From contig NZ_CP080999.1 of the NCBI RefSeq assembly GCF_019645855.1, positions 1,054,001 to 1,118,000 of the forward strand: a stretch of 64,000 nucleotides of DNA, given 5' to 3'. Origin of the DNA: Mycobacterium malmoense (GTDB lineage: Bacteria; Actinomycetota; Actinomycetes; Mycobacteriales; Mycobacteriaceae). The notes beneath the pieces were generated by a model. It was not told where the DNA came from. It worked only from the letters and a program-made list of their open reading frames with translations, and searched no databases. Of this stretch, positions 54,036 to 62,215 are shown one piece after another. Made by a program: the position numbers and the translations under genes. Numbering within the stretch: position 1 is the stretch's first letter; every line of letters starts with the position of its first letter.

Positions 54036-55619
54036 TCACCAGCTCCGCACCGAGGCGACCAGCTTGTCGCGCAGCGCTGCGGCGCGCGCCCGGGCAGACG
54101 ACAGGTTGCGGGCCACCAAACAGCGAACCTCCAAGTAGCACTTCAACTTTGGTTCCGTTCCCGACGGTCGCACCACTACTCGCACTGACGTTTGATCATC
54201 ACCGCCGGTGAAGATCAGCGCGTCACCGAATTCGGCGGTGGTAGCGGCGAATCCGGCCAGCCGGCCCGGCGGGTTTGACCGCAGTCGGCGCATCGATTCA
54301 GCGGCTTCCTCGGGGTCGGCGACCCGGCGCGACACCGCCGCGACGTCGTGCACGCCGTAACGTCGGGCGAGGTCGTCGAGCACGTCGGGCACCGAACGAC
54401 CCCGTTCCTTGAGTGCGGCCACCAGATCGCACACCAAGACCGCGGCGCTGATGCCGTCCTTGTCGCGCACCGCGGCCGGGTCGACGCAGTGCCCGATCGC
54501 CTCCTCGTAGGCGTAGACCAGGGTGCCACCGGGCACCGTCGAATCCGCGCGCGCCAGCCATTTGAATCCGGTGAGCGTTTCGACGTGGGTTGCGCCGTAA
54601 TGCCGGGCGATCGCCGCCAGCATCCGCGACGAAACCAGGCTGCTCGCCACCACGGTCGTCGCGATGACCCGTTGTTGGGACAAAATGTAATCGCCAAGCA
54701 ACCAACCGGTTTCGTCGCCGGACAGCATTCGCCATCCCGCAGTGGTGGGTATGCCGACCGCGCACCGGTCGGCGTCGGGGTCCAGTGCGATGGCGACGTC
54801 GGCGTTCATGTCGGCGGCCAGGGCCAGCAGCGCGTCGGTGGCGCCGGGCTCCTCGGGGTTTGGGAACGCGACGGTGGGGAAGTCGGGGTCGGGTGCGAAC
54901 TGGGCCCCGACGGCGTGGACCTCGTGAAATCCGGCACGCCGCAACGTTTCGACGGCCACCGCGCCCCCCACCCCGTGCAGCGGCGTCAGGGCCACCCGCA
55001 CCGAACCGGCGGAGCGGCGCACCCCGGCCGCACGCTCGACGTAGCGCTCGACCAGGCCGGAGTCGGCGGGCTCGACGGGTCTCCTGGCGATCTGGTCAGC
55101 GAAAGGGGCGGTGGCCATGGCGGTTTCGATCTCGCGGTCGGCGGGGGAGACGATCTGGATGCCGCCGTCGAAGTACACCTTGTAGCCGTTGTCGGTCGCC
55201 GGGTTGTGTGACGCCGTGATCTGTATCCCGGCGGCGGCGCCGGTGCGCCGAACGGCGAACGCGACCACCGGTGTGGGCACCGCGCCGGGCAGCGACAGCA
55301 CCGAAAATCCTTCGGCCGCAAGCACTTCAGCGGTCACGGTCGCGAAGACCGCAGAGCCGTGCCGCGCGTCGCGCCCGACGATCACCGACGAACCCTCCGC
55401 GCCATGGTCTTTGAGCACCTGTGCCACCGCCCAGGTCGCGCGCGTCACCACCGCGACGTTCATCGCGTCCGGGCCGCCGCGCACCGGACCGCGCAACCCC
55501 GCCGTGCCGAACGTGAGTGGGCGGGCGAACCGCGCGGCGAGCTCGTCGGGACCGCACGCGGCGAGCTCGGCGGCGGTCTTCGGGTCGGGATCGTGGGCGA
55601 TCCACTCTTCCGGCGTCAT
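54036..55619 (-). CDS. pmmB: Phosphomannomutase/phosphoglucomutase family protein PmmB
   Basis: 527 residues from ATG 55619 (MTPEEWIAHDPDPKTAAELA), two bases after the deoD stop; a longer frame covers deoD in another register. The active-site phosphoserine loop is ITASHNPATDNGYKVYF, the Mg loop ALDPDADRCAVG, the sugar-binding loop AYEEAIGHCVDP, and the phosphate-binding loop RPSGTEPKLKCYLEV. All four domains are complete. It interconverts hexose or pentose 1- and 6(5)-phosphates. Coupling to deoD suggests a phosphopentomutase role using ribose-1-P, though the annotated name is phosphomannomutase. Confidence 0.93.
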   Translation of the reverse strand: MTPEEWIAHDPDPKTAAELAACGPDELAARFARPLTFGTAGLRGPVRGGPDAMNVAVVTRATWAVAQVLKDHGAEGSSVIVGRDARHGSAVFATVTAEVLAAEGFSVLSLPGAVPTPVVAFAVRRTGAAAGIQITASHNPATDNGYKVYFDGGIQIVSPADREIETAMATAPFADQIARRPVEPADSGLVERYVERAAGVRRSAGSVRVALTPLHGVGGAVAVETLRRAGFHEVHAVGAQFAPDPDFPTVAFPNPEEPGATDALLALAADMNADVAIALDPDADRCAVGIPTTAGWRMLSGDETGWLLGDYILSQQRVIATTVVASSLVSSRMLAAIARHYGATHVETLTGFKWLARADSTVPGGTLVYAYEEAIGHCVDPAAVRDKDGISAAVLVCDLVAALKERGRSVPDVLDDLARRYGVHDVAAVSRRVADPEEAAESMRRLRSNPPGRLAGFAATTAEFGDALIFTGGDDQTSVRVVVRPSGTEPKLKCYLEVRCLVARNLSSARARAAALRDKLVASVRSW

Positions 55620-55621
55620 CG

Positions 55622-56416
55622 TCAGAGCCGGGCTATCACGGCGGCCAGCAGCGCGCCCATCCGGCCTGCCGACGCGGCCCCGGCGGCCAGCACCTCGGCG
55701 TGGCTCAGCGGCTCGCCGCTGAGCCCGGCGGCCAGGTTGGTCACCAGCGACACGCCGAGCACCTCGGCGCCGGCGGCCCGGGCCGCAATGGTCTCGTGCA
55801 CCGTCGACATGCCCACCAGGTCGGCGCCCAGCGCCCGCAGCGCCCGGATCTCGGCGGGCGTCTCGTAGTGCGGCCCGGGCAGGCCGGCGTAGACGCCTTC
55901 CGTCAGCTCCGGGTCGGCCCGTCGCGCGAGCTCGCGCAGCCGCGGTGCGTACGCGTCGGTCAGGTCCACGAACTGCGGCCCGACCAGCGGTGACCGCGCC
56001 GTCAGGTTCAGGTGGTCGCCGATCAGCACCGGCTGGCCGATCACCATGTCCGGGCGCAGGCCGCCGGCCGCATTGGTGAGCACGACGATGCGCGCCCCGG
56101 CCGCGCACGCCGCCCGCACCGGGTGCACCACGTGGCACAGGTCGTGCCCCTCGTAGGCGTGCACGCGACCCACCAGCACCAGCACCCGGTGCTGGCCAAT
56201 GCGCGTCGACAGCAGCTCGCCGGTGTGCCCGACGGCGGTCGGCGGGGCAAACCCGGGCAGTTCGGCCTGCGGCAACACGGCGGTCGGGTCGCCCAGGGCC
56301 GCCACCGCCGGTCGCCAGCCCGACCCGAGAACGACGGCGACGTCGTGCTCAGCGGTACCGGTGCGCTCGGCGATGGCCTGCGCTGCCCGGTGCGCGAGCT
56401 CGCTGGGGTCGTTCAC
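55622..56416 (-). CDS. deoD: Purine nucleoside phosphorylase
   Basis: 264 residues from GTG 56416. Type-I trimeric PNP motifs are AVVLGSGWRPAVAALGD, HTGELLSTRIGQHRVLVLVG, GRVHAYEGHDLCHVVHPVRA, LTNAAGGLRPDMVIGQPVLI and GMSTVHETIAARAAGAEVLG, with VTNLAAGLSG at the end. It phosphorolyses purine (deoxy)nucleosides. pmmB begins 2 bp downstream, so the two are translated together. An open palindrome lies between this gene and divergent amiB1. Confidence 0.95.
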   Translation of the reverse strand: MNDPSELAHRAAQAIAERTGTAEHDVAVVLGSGWRPAVAALGDPTAVLPQAELPGFAPPTAVGHTGELLSTRIGQHRVLVLVGRVHAYEGHDLCHVVHPVRAACAAGARIVVLTNAAGGLRPDMVIGQPVLIGDHLNLTARSPLVGPQFVDLTDAYAPRLRELARRADPELTEGVYAGLPGPHYETPAEIRALRALGADLVGMSTVHETIAARAAGAEVLGVSLVTNLAAGLSGEPLSHAEVLAAGAASAGRMGALLAAVIARL

Positions 56417-56441
56417 ACTGCGGGAGCCTAGCCCGGCGATG

Positions 56442-56501
56442 GCGAGCAGTCGCAGAATCGCACGCGAGGCGACCTCGCCATGCGATTCCGCGACTGCTCG
56501 C
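56442..56501. repeat. 21-bp inverted repeat between deoD and amiB1
   Basis: Arm 1 GCGAGCAGTCGCAGAATCGC followed by A (56442-56462) and arm 2 TGCGATTCCGCGACTGCTCG followed by C (56481-56501) are complementary at 20 of 21 positions, with an 18-bp loop CGCGAGGCGACCTCGCCA that itself contains GCGAGG/CCTCGC. It fills the divergent promoter region of both genes, so it may act as an operator or cruciform, or be another mobile palindromic unit. Confidence 0.75.
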
Positions 56502-56536
56502 GGATGGGGGGTCCCGGGCGGTGGGATACTGCGAGA

Positions 56537-57718
56537 ATGCCCACCGCCCCGTTAGACAGCGTCGAGGACGTTGTGCGGCGGCGTGGTGCCGACCTCGTCG
56601 AGCTGTCCCACGCCATCCACGCCGAGCCCGAGCTGGCGTTCGCCGAGCATCGCAGCTGCGCCAAGGCGCAGGCGCTGGTCGCCGAGCGCGGCTTCGAGAT
56701 CACCGCGCCCGCCGGGGGTTTGGACACCGCCTTTCGCGCCGACTTCGGCGGCGGACCGCTGGTCGTCGGGGTATGCGCCGAGTACGACGCCCTGCCGGAG
56801 ATCGGGCATGCCTGCGGCCACAACATCATCGCCGCGTCGGCAGTGGGCACCGCGTTGGCGCTGGCCGAAGTGGCCGACGACCTGGGCCTGACGGTGGCGC
56901 TGGTGGGGACCCCCGCCGAGGAGGCCGGCGGCGGTAAGGCGCTGCTGCTGCAGGCCGGGACGTTCGACGACGTCGCGGTGGCGGTGATGGTGCATCCCGG
57001 GCCGGCCGACATCGCCGGGGCCCGCTCGCTGGCGCTGTCCGAAGTGATCGTGGACTACCGCGGCAAGGAATCGCATGCCGCCGTGGCGCCGTATCTGGGG
57101 ATCAACGCCGCCGACGCCGTGACCGTCGCGCAGGTGGCTATCGGGGTGCTGCGCCAACAACTGGCGCCGGGGCAGCTGGTGCACGGGATCGTCACCGACG
57201 GCGGGCAGGCCGTCAACGTCATCCCGGGGCGCGCGGCGTTGCGGTACGCGATGCGGGCGGTCGACTCGGATTCGCTGCGGCAGCTGGAGGGCAGGATGTT
57301 CGCGTGCTTCGCCGCGGGCGCGCTGGCCGCCGGCTGCGAATACGAAATAGCCAACCCGGCACCGCCCTACGCCGAGCTCAAGCCCGACCCGTGGCTGGCC
57401 GACGTCTGCCGCGACGAGATGCGCCGGCTCGGGCGCGAGCCGGTCGCCCCGGAGATCGAGGCACGGCTTCCGATGGGCAGCACCGACATGGGCAACGTGA
57501 CGCAGGTGCTGCCGGGGATCCATCCGGTGATCGGCGTCGACGCCGGCGGCGCCACCGTGCACCAGCGCGCCTTCGCCGCGGCCGCCGCCGGTCCCAGCGC
57601 CGACCGCGCGGTCGTCGACGGCGCGATCATGTTGGCGCGCACGGTCGTTCGGCTGGCCGAGAACCCCGAAGAACGCGGCCGGGTGGTGGCCGCGGTGGAA
57701 CGCCGGGCCGCCACATGA
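56537..57718 (+). CDS. amiB1: M20-family amidohydrolase AmiB1
   Basis: 393 residues from ATG 56537 (MPTAPLDSVEDVVRRRGADL). The peptidase M20/aminoacylase family metal site is EIGHACGHNIIAASAVG, GTPAEEAGGGKALLLQAG, AVMVHPGPADIAG and a late GSTDMGNVTQVLPGIHPVIG. The dimerisation domain has DYRGKESHAAVAPYLGINAA. It probably hydrolyses N-acyl or peptide amides such as aminobenzoyl-glutamate-like substrates. It overlaps amiA1 (ATGA), and the two paralogues may form one functional unit. Confidence 0.92.
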   Translation: MPTAPLDSVEDVVRRRGADLVELSHAIHAEPELAFAEHRSCAKAQALVAERGFEITAPAGGLDTAFRADFGGGPLVVGVCAEYDALPEIGHACGHNIIAASAVGTALALAEVADDLGLTVALVGTPAEEAGGGKALLLQAGTFDDVAVAVMVHPGPADIAGARSLALSEVIVDYRGKESHAAVAPYLGINAADAVTVAQVAIGVLRQQLAPGQLVHGIVTDGGQAVNVIPGRAALRYAMRAVDSDSLRQLEGRMFACFAAGALAAGCEYEIANPAPPYAELKPDPWLADVCRDEMRRLGREPVAPEIEARLPMGSTDMGNVTQVLPGIHPVIGVDAGGATVHQRAFAAAAAGPSADRAVVDGAIMLARTVVRLAENPEERGRVVAAVERRAAT

Positions 57719-58884
57719 GCCTGGTTGACACCGCCGAATCCTGGTTGGCCGCGCACCACGACGACCTGGTCGAGTGGCGCCGGCACATCCACCGCTACCC
57801 GGAGTTGGGCCGGCAGGAGTACGCCACCACCCAGTTCGTCGCCGAGCGGTTGGCCGACGCGGGGCTCAACCCGAAGGTGCTGCCCGGCGGGACGGGCCTG
57901 GTCTGCGACCTGGGTCCCGAGCACGAACCGCGGATCGCGCTGCGGGCCGACATGGACGCGCTGCCCATGGCCGAGCGCACCGGCGCCCCCTACGCCTCGA
58001 CGATGCCCAACGTCGCGCATGCCTGCGGGCACGACGCGCACACCGCGATCCTGCTGGGCACCGCGCTGGCGTTGGCGTCCGTTCCGGAGCTGCCGGTCGG
58101 GGTGCGGCTGATCTTCCAGGCCGCCGAGGAGCTGATGCCCGGCGGGGCGATCGACGCCATCGCGGCCGGGGCGATCACCGGGGTGTCGCGGATCTTCGCC
58201 CTGCACTGCGACCCGCGGCTCGAGGTCGGCAAGGTCGCGGTCAGGCAGGGCCCCATCACCTCGGCCGCCGACTCGATCGAGATCACGCTGTACTCGCCGG
58301 GCGGCCACACGTCGCGGCCGCACCTGACCGCCGACCTGGTCTACGGGCTCGGCACGCTGATCACCGGGCTGCCCGGGGTGCTGTCGCGCCGCATCGACCC
58401 GCGCAACGGCACCGTCCTGGTGTGGGGTGCGGTCAACGCCGGGGTGGCCGCCAACGCCATTCCGCAGACCGGCGTGCTGGCCGGCACCGTTCGCACGGCG
58501 AGCAGGTTCACCTGGCTGGAGCTGGAGGACCTCATCCGTCAAACGGTGTCGGCGCTGCTGTCGCCGCTGGCCATCGAGCACACGCTGCAATACCGGCGCG
58601 GCGTGCCGCCGGTGGTCAACGAGGAGGTCTCGACGCGCATCATCACCCACGCGATCGAGGCCATCGGCCCCGACGCCCTGGCCGACACCCGGCAGTCCGG
58701 CGGCGGTGAGGATTTCTCCTGGTACTTGGAGGAGATCCCCGGCGCGATGGCACGCTTGGGCGTCTGGTCGGGCGAGGGACCGCAGTTGGACCTGCACCAG
58801 CCGACGTTCGACCTCGACGAGCGGGCCCTGGCGATCGGGCTGCGCGTGCTGGTCAACATCGTCGAGCAGGCTGGTCTTTTGTAA
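57715..58884 (+). CDS. amiA1: M20-family amidohydrolase AmiA1
   Basis: 389 residues from ATG 57715, overlapping the amiB1 stop. It has the N-acyl-L-amino acid amidohydrolase (hippurate hydrolase/IAA-amino acid hydrolase-like) motifs HRYPELGRQEYATTQFVAER, ALRADMDALPMAERTGAPYA, AHACGHDAHTAILLGTALAL, FQAAEELMPGGAIDAIAAGA and SGGGEDFSWYLEEIPGAMAR. It contains the full metal-binding set. Substrate is unknown. An open frame back to 57304 is shadow over amiB1. It is followed 10 bp later by palindromic element copy D. Confidence 0.93.
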   Translation: MSLVDTAESWLAAHHDDLVEWRRHIHRYPELGRQEYATTQFVAERLADAGLNPKVLPGGTGLVCDLGPEHEPRIALRADMDALPMAERTGAPYASTMPNVAHACGHDAHTAILLGTALALASVPELPVGVRLIFQAAEELMPGGAIDAIAAGAITGVSRIFALHCDPRLEVGKVAVRQGPITSAADSIEITLYSPGGHTSRPHLTADLVYGLGTLITGLPGVLSRRIDPRNGTVLVWGAVNAGVAANAIPQTGVLAGTVRTASRFTWLELEDLIRQTVSALLSPLAIEHTLQYRRGVPPVVNEEVSTRIITHAIEAIGPDALADTRQSGGGEDFSWYLEEIPGAMARLGVWSGEGPQLDLHQPTFDLDERALAIGLRVLVNIVEQAGLL

Positions 58885-58894
58885 CCTCTTCGAC

Positions 58895-58956
58895 CGCGAG
58901 CGTGCGTGTTTGCACACGACACGCCGCGCGCTGCTGGCATTCTGCGCACGCTCGGC
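58895..58956. repeat. Dispersed palindromic element, copy D
   Basis: On the minus strand: GCCGAGCGTGCGCAGAATGC, CAGCAGCGCGCGGCGTGTCG, then TGTGCAAACACGCACGCTCG. It begins 10 bp after the amiA1 stop and ends 65 bp before the next gene start on the same strand, a terminator position. Orientation is opposite to copies A, B and E. Confidence 0.85.
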
Positions 58957-59021
58957 AGGGGTCAACAGGGGCGCACAGGGGTGAATTGTGGGCTCGCCGC
59001 GGTGCGTCGACGATACCGGGC

Positions 59022-59909
59022 GTGAATGCGGAGCTCGAACGGCTGCTCGATACGCAGGGCGGCGTGGTGACCTCCGCCCAGGCGTTGACCCACCTCACCC
59101 GCCGCGGCCTGGAGATGGACCTGAAATGCGGTGTGCTGCAAAAGGTTTGGTATGGCGTTTACGGCCGCGGCGAAATCACCGACGCGCTGCGGCTGCGCGG
59201 CCTGGATCTGGTGACGGGGACGACGATCGCGGTGTGCCTCAGCACCGCGGCGGCCGCATACGGCTTCGACACCGAAGAGGACAGGGACCTGCACGTGCTC
59301 AATCCCGGCGGGCAACAATTGCGGCCGACCCGCGGTCTGGTGGTACACCGCCGTGCGGGCGCGCCGCTGGCCATCGTCGCCGGCCGGCCGGCCACCACGC
59401 CCGCGTGGACGGCGATCGAGGTGGCGCGCGGCCTGCGCAGGCCAAGAGCCCTGGCGACGCTGGACGCCGCGTTGCGCGGCGGCACCTGCGACCGCGACGG
59501 GCTGCGGCGCGTGCTCAGGCGGCATTACGGGCGGCGCGGCGTCGTCGCTGCTCGCGAGTTGCTCGAGTTGGCCTCGCCGCTGGCCGAGTCGCCGATGGAG
59601 AGCGAGGCGCGGCTGGTAATGCTCGACGGCGGCCTGCCGCCGCCCGCGTTGCAGTACGAGATCGTCGACCTGACCGGCCGAACCTGGCGGCTTGACTTCG
59701 CCTGGCCCGAATACCGCGTGGCGGCCGAGTACGACGGCGTCGACTGGCACAGCGGGCCGGACGCCTTTCTCCGGGACCGCCGGCGTTCCGCGGCACTCCA
59801 GGACTTGGGGTGGCTCGTCGTGCCGATCGTCTTCGGGGACGTCAGGTATCGACCCCGCGAACTTGTTGCCCGGATCGAACGGCGACTGGAGCGGGCCAGC
59901 GCCGCATAA
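59022..59909 (+). CDS. DUF559 / AbiEi-antitoxin-like domain protein
   Basis: 295 residues from GTG 59022; an open frame back to 58902 runs through element D. The N-terminal part (LDTQGGVVTSAQALTHLTRR, VLQKVWYGVYGRGEITD) resembles the winged helix of AbiEi-type antitoxin domains. The C-terminal part has RLDFAWPEYRVAAEYDGVDW, then ALQDLGWLVVPIVFGDVRY, the DUF559 vsr-like nuclease fold with conserved Asp/Glu. Many such paralogues exist in mycobacteria and no toxin partner is adjacent. Its function is unknown. Confidence 0.82.
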   Translation: MNAELERLLDTQGGVVTSAQALTHLTRRGLEMDLKCGVLQKVWYGVYGRGEITDALRLRGLDLVTGTTIAVCLSTAAAAYGFDTEEDRDLHVLNPGGQQLRPTRGLVVHRRAGAPLAIVAGRPATTPAWTAIEVARGLRRPRALATLDAALRGGTCDRDGLRRVLRRHYGRRGVVAARELLELASPLAESPMESEARLVMLDGGLPPPALQYEIVDLTGRTWRLDFAWPEYRVAAEYDGVDWHSGPDAFLRDRRRSAALQDLGWLVVPIVFGDVRYRPRELVARIERRLERASAA

Positions 59910-59913
59910 ACCT

Positions 59914-59979
59914 CGTCGCGAAGGTGCGCAGAATGCCAGCCGGAAGCGGCGTGTCGTGTACAAACACGCACGCTCGCGG
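59914..59979. repeat. Dispersed palindromic element, copy E
   Basis: GTCGCGAAGGTGCGCAGAAT, GCCAGCCGGAAGCGGCGTGT, CGTGTACAAACACGCACGCT and CGCGGC. It fills the 78-bp gap between the convergent ends of the DUF559-type gene (59909) and the Rv3304-like gene (59988). It shares the GAAGGTGCG left-arm variant with copy B and ends in AAAAGG. Confidence 0.85.
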
Positions 59980-59987
59980 CAAAAGGG

Positions 59988-60467
59988 TTAAGCCGACGTA
60001 CCCGGGCCGATGTTGCGGGCTGGGCGGGTCCGCAGGTCGTGCACGTAATCCTCTGGCGCGCCGGCGATTTCGGCGGCGTCGGCCATCACGCCGAGGTATC
60101 GCGCCGACGGCAGGCCGCCCTCCCAGGCGTCAAGCACATACAGCCACGCCAGCACGGGATCGGTGGTGGTGTCCGAGGATATGCGTTCCACCCGGCATCG
60201 GATCTTCTTGTGGACACCGAACTCCGAGCCCTCCCACCGGTCGAGGTTGTTCTCGTCGGCCGGCGTCATGTCGTAAAGGACGACGAACACCTTCGAATCC
60301 GGATCCTCGACGACGGTGGCCAACGCCCCTTCCCAGCCGATGTCCTCGCCGCCGAACGTCAACCGCCACCCGTGCAGCCAGCCCGTTCCGGCCATCGGTG
60401 AGTGCGGTGCGCGCTTCAGCATCTGCTCGGGATCCATGTTCGATCCGTACGCGGCGTAGAGCGGCAC
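59988..60467 (-). CDS. Gamma-glutamylcyclotransferase-like protein (Rv3304-like)
   Basis: 159 residues from ATG 60467 (MPLYAAYGSNMDPEQMLKRA), the length I remember for Rv3304. The YAAYGSNM motif and LHGWRLTFGG are hallmarks of the BtrG/gamma-glutamylcyclotransferase (AIG2-like) fold, and the catalytic Glu is likely in DRWEGSEFGVHKK. Enzyme activity on gamma-glutamyl amino acids is possible but not shown. It is separated from lpdA by about 80 bp, divergently. Confidence 0.88.
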   Translation of the reverse strand: MPLYAAYGSNMDPEQMLKRAPHSPMAGTGWLHGWRLTFGGEDIGWEGALATVVEDPDSKVFVVLYDMTPADENNLDRWEGSEFGVHKKIRCRVERISSDTTTDPVLAWLYVLDAWEGGLPSARYLGVMADAAEIAGAPEDYVHDLRTRPARNIGPGTSA

Positions 60468-60550
60468 GGGGAAAGCTTAAACGTCGTACGCTCGCGTGGT
60501 ATTCACCCGAGCGTTTCGCGGCTTCCCCGCCGCCCGGTTAGGTTAGGGCC

Positions 60551-61975
60551 GTGGTGACCCGCATCGTGATCCTCGGTGGAGGGCCGGCCGGTTACGAGGC
60601 CGCGCTCGTCGCCGCCACGCTGCGCCCAGAACACCCCCAGACGGCCCAGGTCACCGTGATCGACTCCGACGGCATCGGCGGGGCGGCCGTGCTGGACGAC
60701 TGCGTGCCGTCCAAGACGTTCATCGCCTCCACCGGGCTGCGCACCGAGCTGCGCCGAGCCCAGCGGCTGGGCTTCGACATCGACATCGAAGACGCCAAGA
60801 TCTCGCTGCCCCAGATCCATGCCCGGGTCAAGGCGCTGGCCGCCGAGCAGTCGGCCGACATCACCGCCCAGCTGCTCAGCGTGGGCGTCCACGTGGTCGC
60901 CGGCCGGGGCGAGCTGATCGACCCCACGCCCGGCCTGGCCCACCACCGCATCAAGGCGACCGCCGCCGACGGCACCGTCAGCGAGCACGACGCCGATGTC
61001 GTGCTGATCGCCACCGGCGCCAGCCCGCGGATCCTGCCGTCGGCCCAGCCCGACGGCGAACGCATCCTGACCTGGCGGCAGCTCTACGACCTGGAGGCGC
61101 TGCCCGAGCACCTGATCGTGGTGGGTTCGGGGGTCACCGGCGCGGAGTTTGTCAGCGCCTACACCGAACTGGGCGCGCCGGTGACGGTGGTCGCCAGCCG
61201 GGACCGGGTGCTGCCCTACGAGGACGCCGACGCCGCGCTGGTCTTGGAGGAGTCGTTCGCCGAACGGGGCGTCCGGCTGTTCAAGAACGCCCGCGCGGCG
61301 TCGGTCACCCGCACCGACACCGGGGTTTTGGTCACCATGACCGACGGCCGCACCGTCGAGGGCAGCCATGCCCTGATGACCATCGGGTCGGTCCCCAACA
61401 CCGGCGGCCTCGGCCTGGAACGGGTCGGCATCGAGCTGGGCCGCGGCAACTACCTGACCGTGGACCGGGTCTCGCGGACGTCGGTGAGCGGCATCTATGC
61501 CGCCGGCGACTGCACCGGTCTGCTGCCGCTGGCGTCGGTCGCGGCCATGCAGGGCCGGATCGCGATGTATCACGCGCTGGGCGAGGGCGTCAGCCCGATC
61601 CGATTGCGCACGGTCGCGGCGACGGTGTTCACCAGGCCCGAGATCGCCGCCGTCGGTGTGCCGCAGTCGGCGATCGACGACGGTTCGGTGCCCGCCCGGA
61701 CCATCATGCTGCCGCTGCGCACCAACGCGCGGGCCAAGATGTCGGAGCTGCGGCAGGGCTTCGTCAAGGTCTTCTGCCGGCGGTCCACCGGCGTGGTGAT
61801 CGGCGGCGTGGTGGTGGCGCCGATCGCCTCCGAGCTGATCCTGCCGATCGCCGTCGCGGTAACAAACCGGATCACCGTCAACGAGCTGGCGCAGACGCTG
61901 GCCGTGTACCCGTCGTTGTCCGGTTCGATCACCGAGGCCGCCCGCCGGTTGATGGCCCACGACGACCTCGACTAG
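60551..61975 (+). CDS. lpdA: LpdA, NAD(P)H quinone reductase (flavoprotein disulfide reductase fold)
   Basis: 474 residues from GTG 60551; TAGGTT at 60539-60544 stands 6 nt before it, so the mRNA is probably leaderless. The FAD fold is VILGGGPAGYEAALVAATL. GGAAVLDDCVPSKTFIASTG has one Cys where true lipoamide dehydrogenases have CxxxxC, so it cannot cycle a disulfide, and family members reduce quinones. Further motifs are VVGSGVTGAEFV, MTIGSVPNTGGL, GIYAAGDCTGLLPLASVAAM. It ends at AHDDLD. My memory of the M. tuberculosis protein (493 residues) includes about 19 more residues, lost here at the tandem repeat. Confidence 0.93.
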   Translation: MVTRIVILGGGPAGYEAALVAATLRPEHPQTAQVTVIDSDGIGGAAVLDDCVPSKTFIASTGLRTELRRAQRLGFDIDIEDAKISLPQIHARVKALAAEQSADITAQLLSVGVHVVAGRGELIDPTPGLAHHRIKATAADGTVSEHDADVVLIATGASPRILPSAQPDGERILTWRQLYDLEALPEHLIVVGSGVTGAEFVSAYTELGAPVTVVASRDRVLPYEDADAALVLEESFAERGVRLFKNARAASVTRTDTGVLVTMTDGRTVEGSHALMTIGSVPNTGGLGLERVGIELGRGNYLTVDRVSRTSVSGIYAAGDCTGLLPLASVAAMQGRIAMYHALGEGVSPIRLRTVAATVFTRPEIAAVGVPQSAIDDGSVPARTIMLPLRTNARAKMSELRQGFVKVFCRRSTGVVIGGVVVAPIASELILPIAVAVTNRITVNELAQTLAVYPSLSGSITEAARRLMAHDDLD

Positions 61976-62141
61976 TGGCGATCGCAAGCGCGGCGTGGCC
62001 GGGCGCGGCGGGTCGCCACCATCTGGACCAGTGGCGATCGCAAGCGCGGTGTGGCCGGGCGCGGCGGGTCGCCACCATCTGGACTAGTGGCGATCGCAAG
62101 CGCGGCGTGGCCGGGCGCGGCGGGTCGCCACCATCTCGACT
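61974..62141. repeat. Three tandem 56-bp units (VNTR candidate) after lpdA
   Basis: Units start at 61974, 62030 and 62086 with AGTGGCGATCGCAAGCGCGG, then (C/T)GTGGCCGGGCGCGGCGGG and TCGCCACCATCTGGAC. They differ at only a few positions (GCG/GTG near 20 bp; TGG/TCG near the end). Each unit folds on itself: GTGGCGA near its start pairs with TCGCCAC near its end. The first unit begins at the lpdA stop codon, and the last ends 75 bp before glpD2. 56 is not a multiple of three. Confidence 0.92.
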
Positions 62142-62215
62142 AAGCCGACTCTCGGGCGTCCGACGAACTAGCCTGGACGCAGCACACCTACCGACGAGTA
62201 ACAGGAGCCTCCGCC

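Noticed and set aside
60503..61987. Long minus-strand frames opposite lpdA and glpD2
   Set aside because: Arg/Gln/His/Gly-rich antisense shadows with no motif; plus-strand genes are certain.
61974..62141. CRISPR array
   Set aside because: The 56-bp units are contiguous with no spacers, only three copies, and no cas genes are near.
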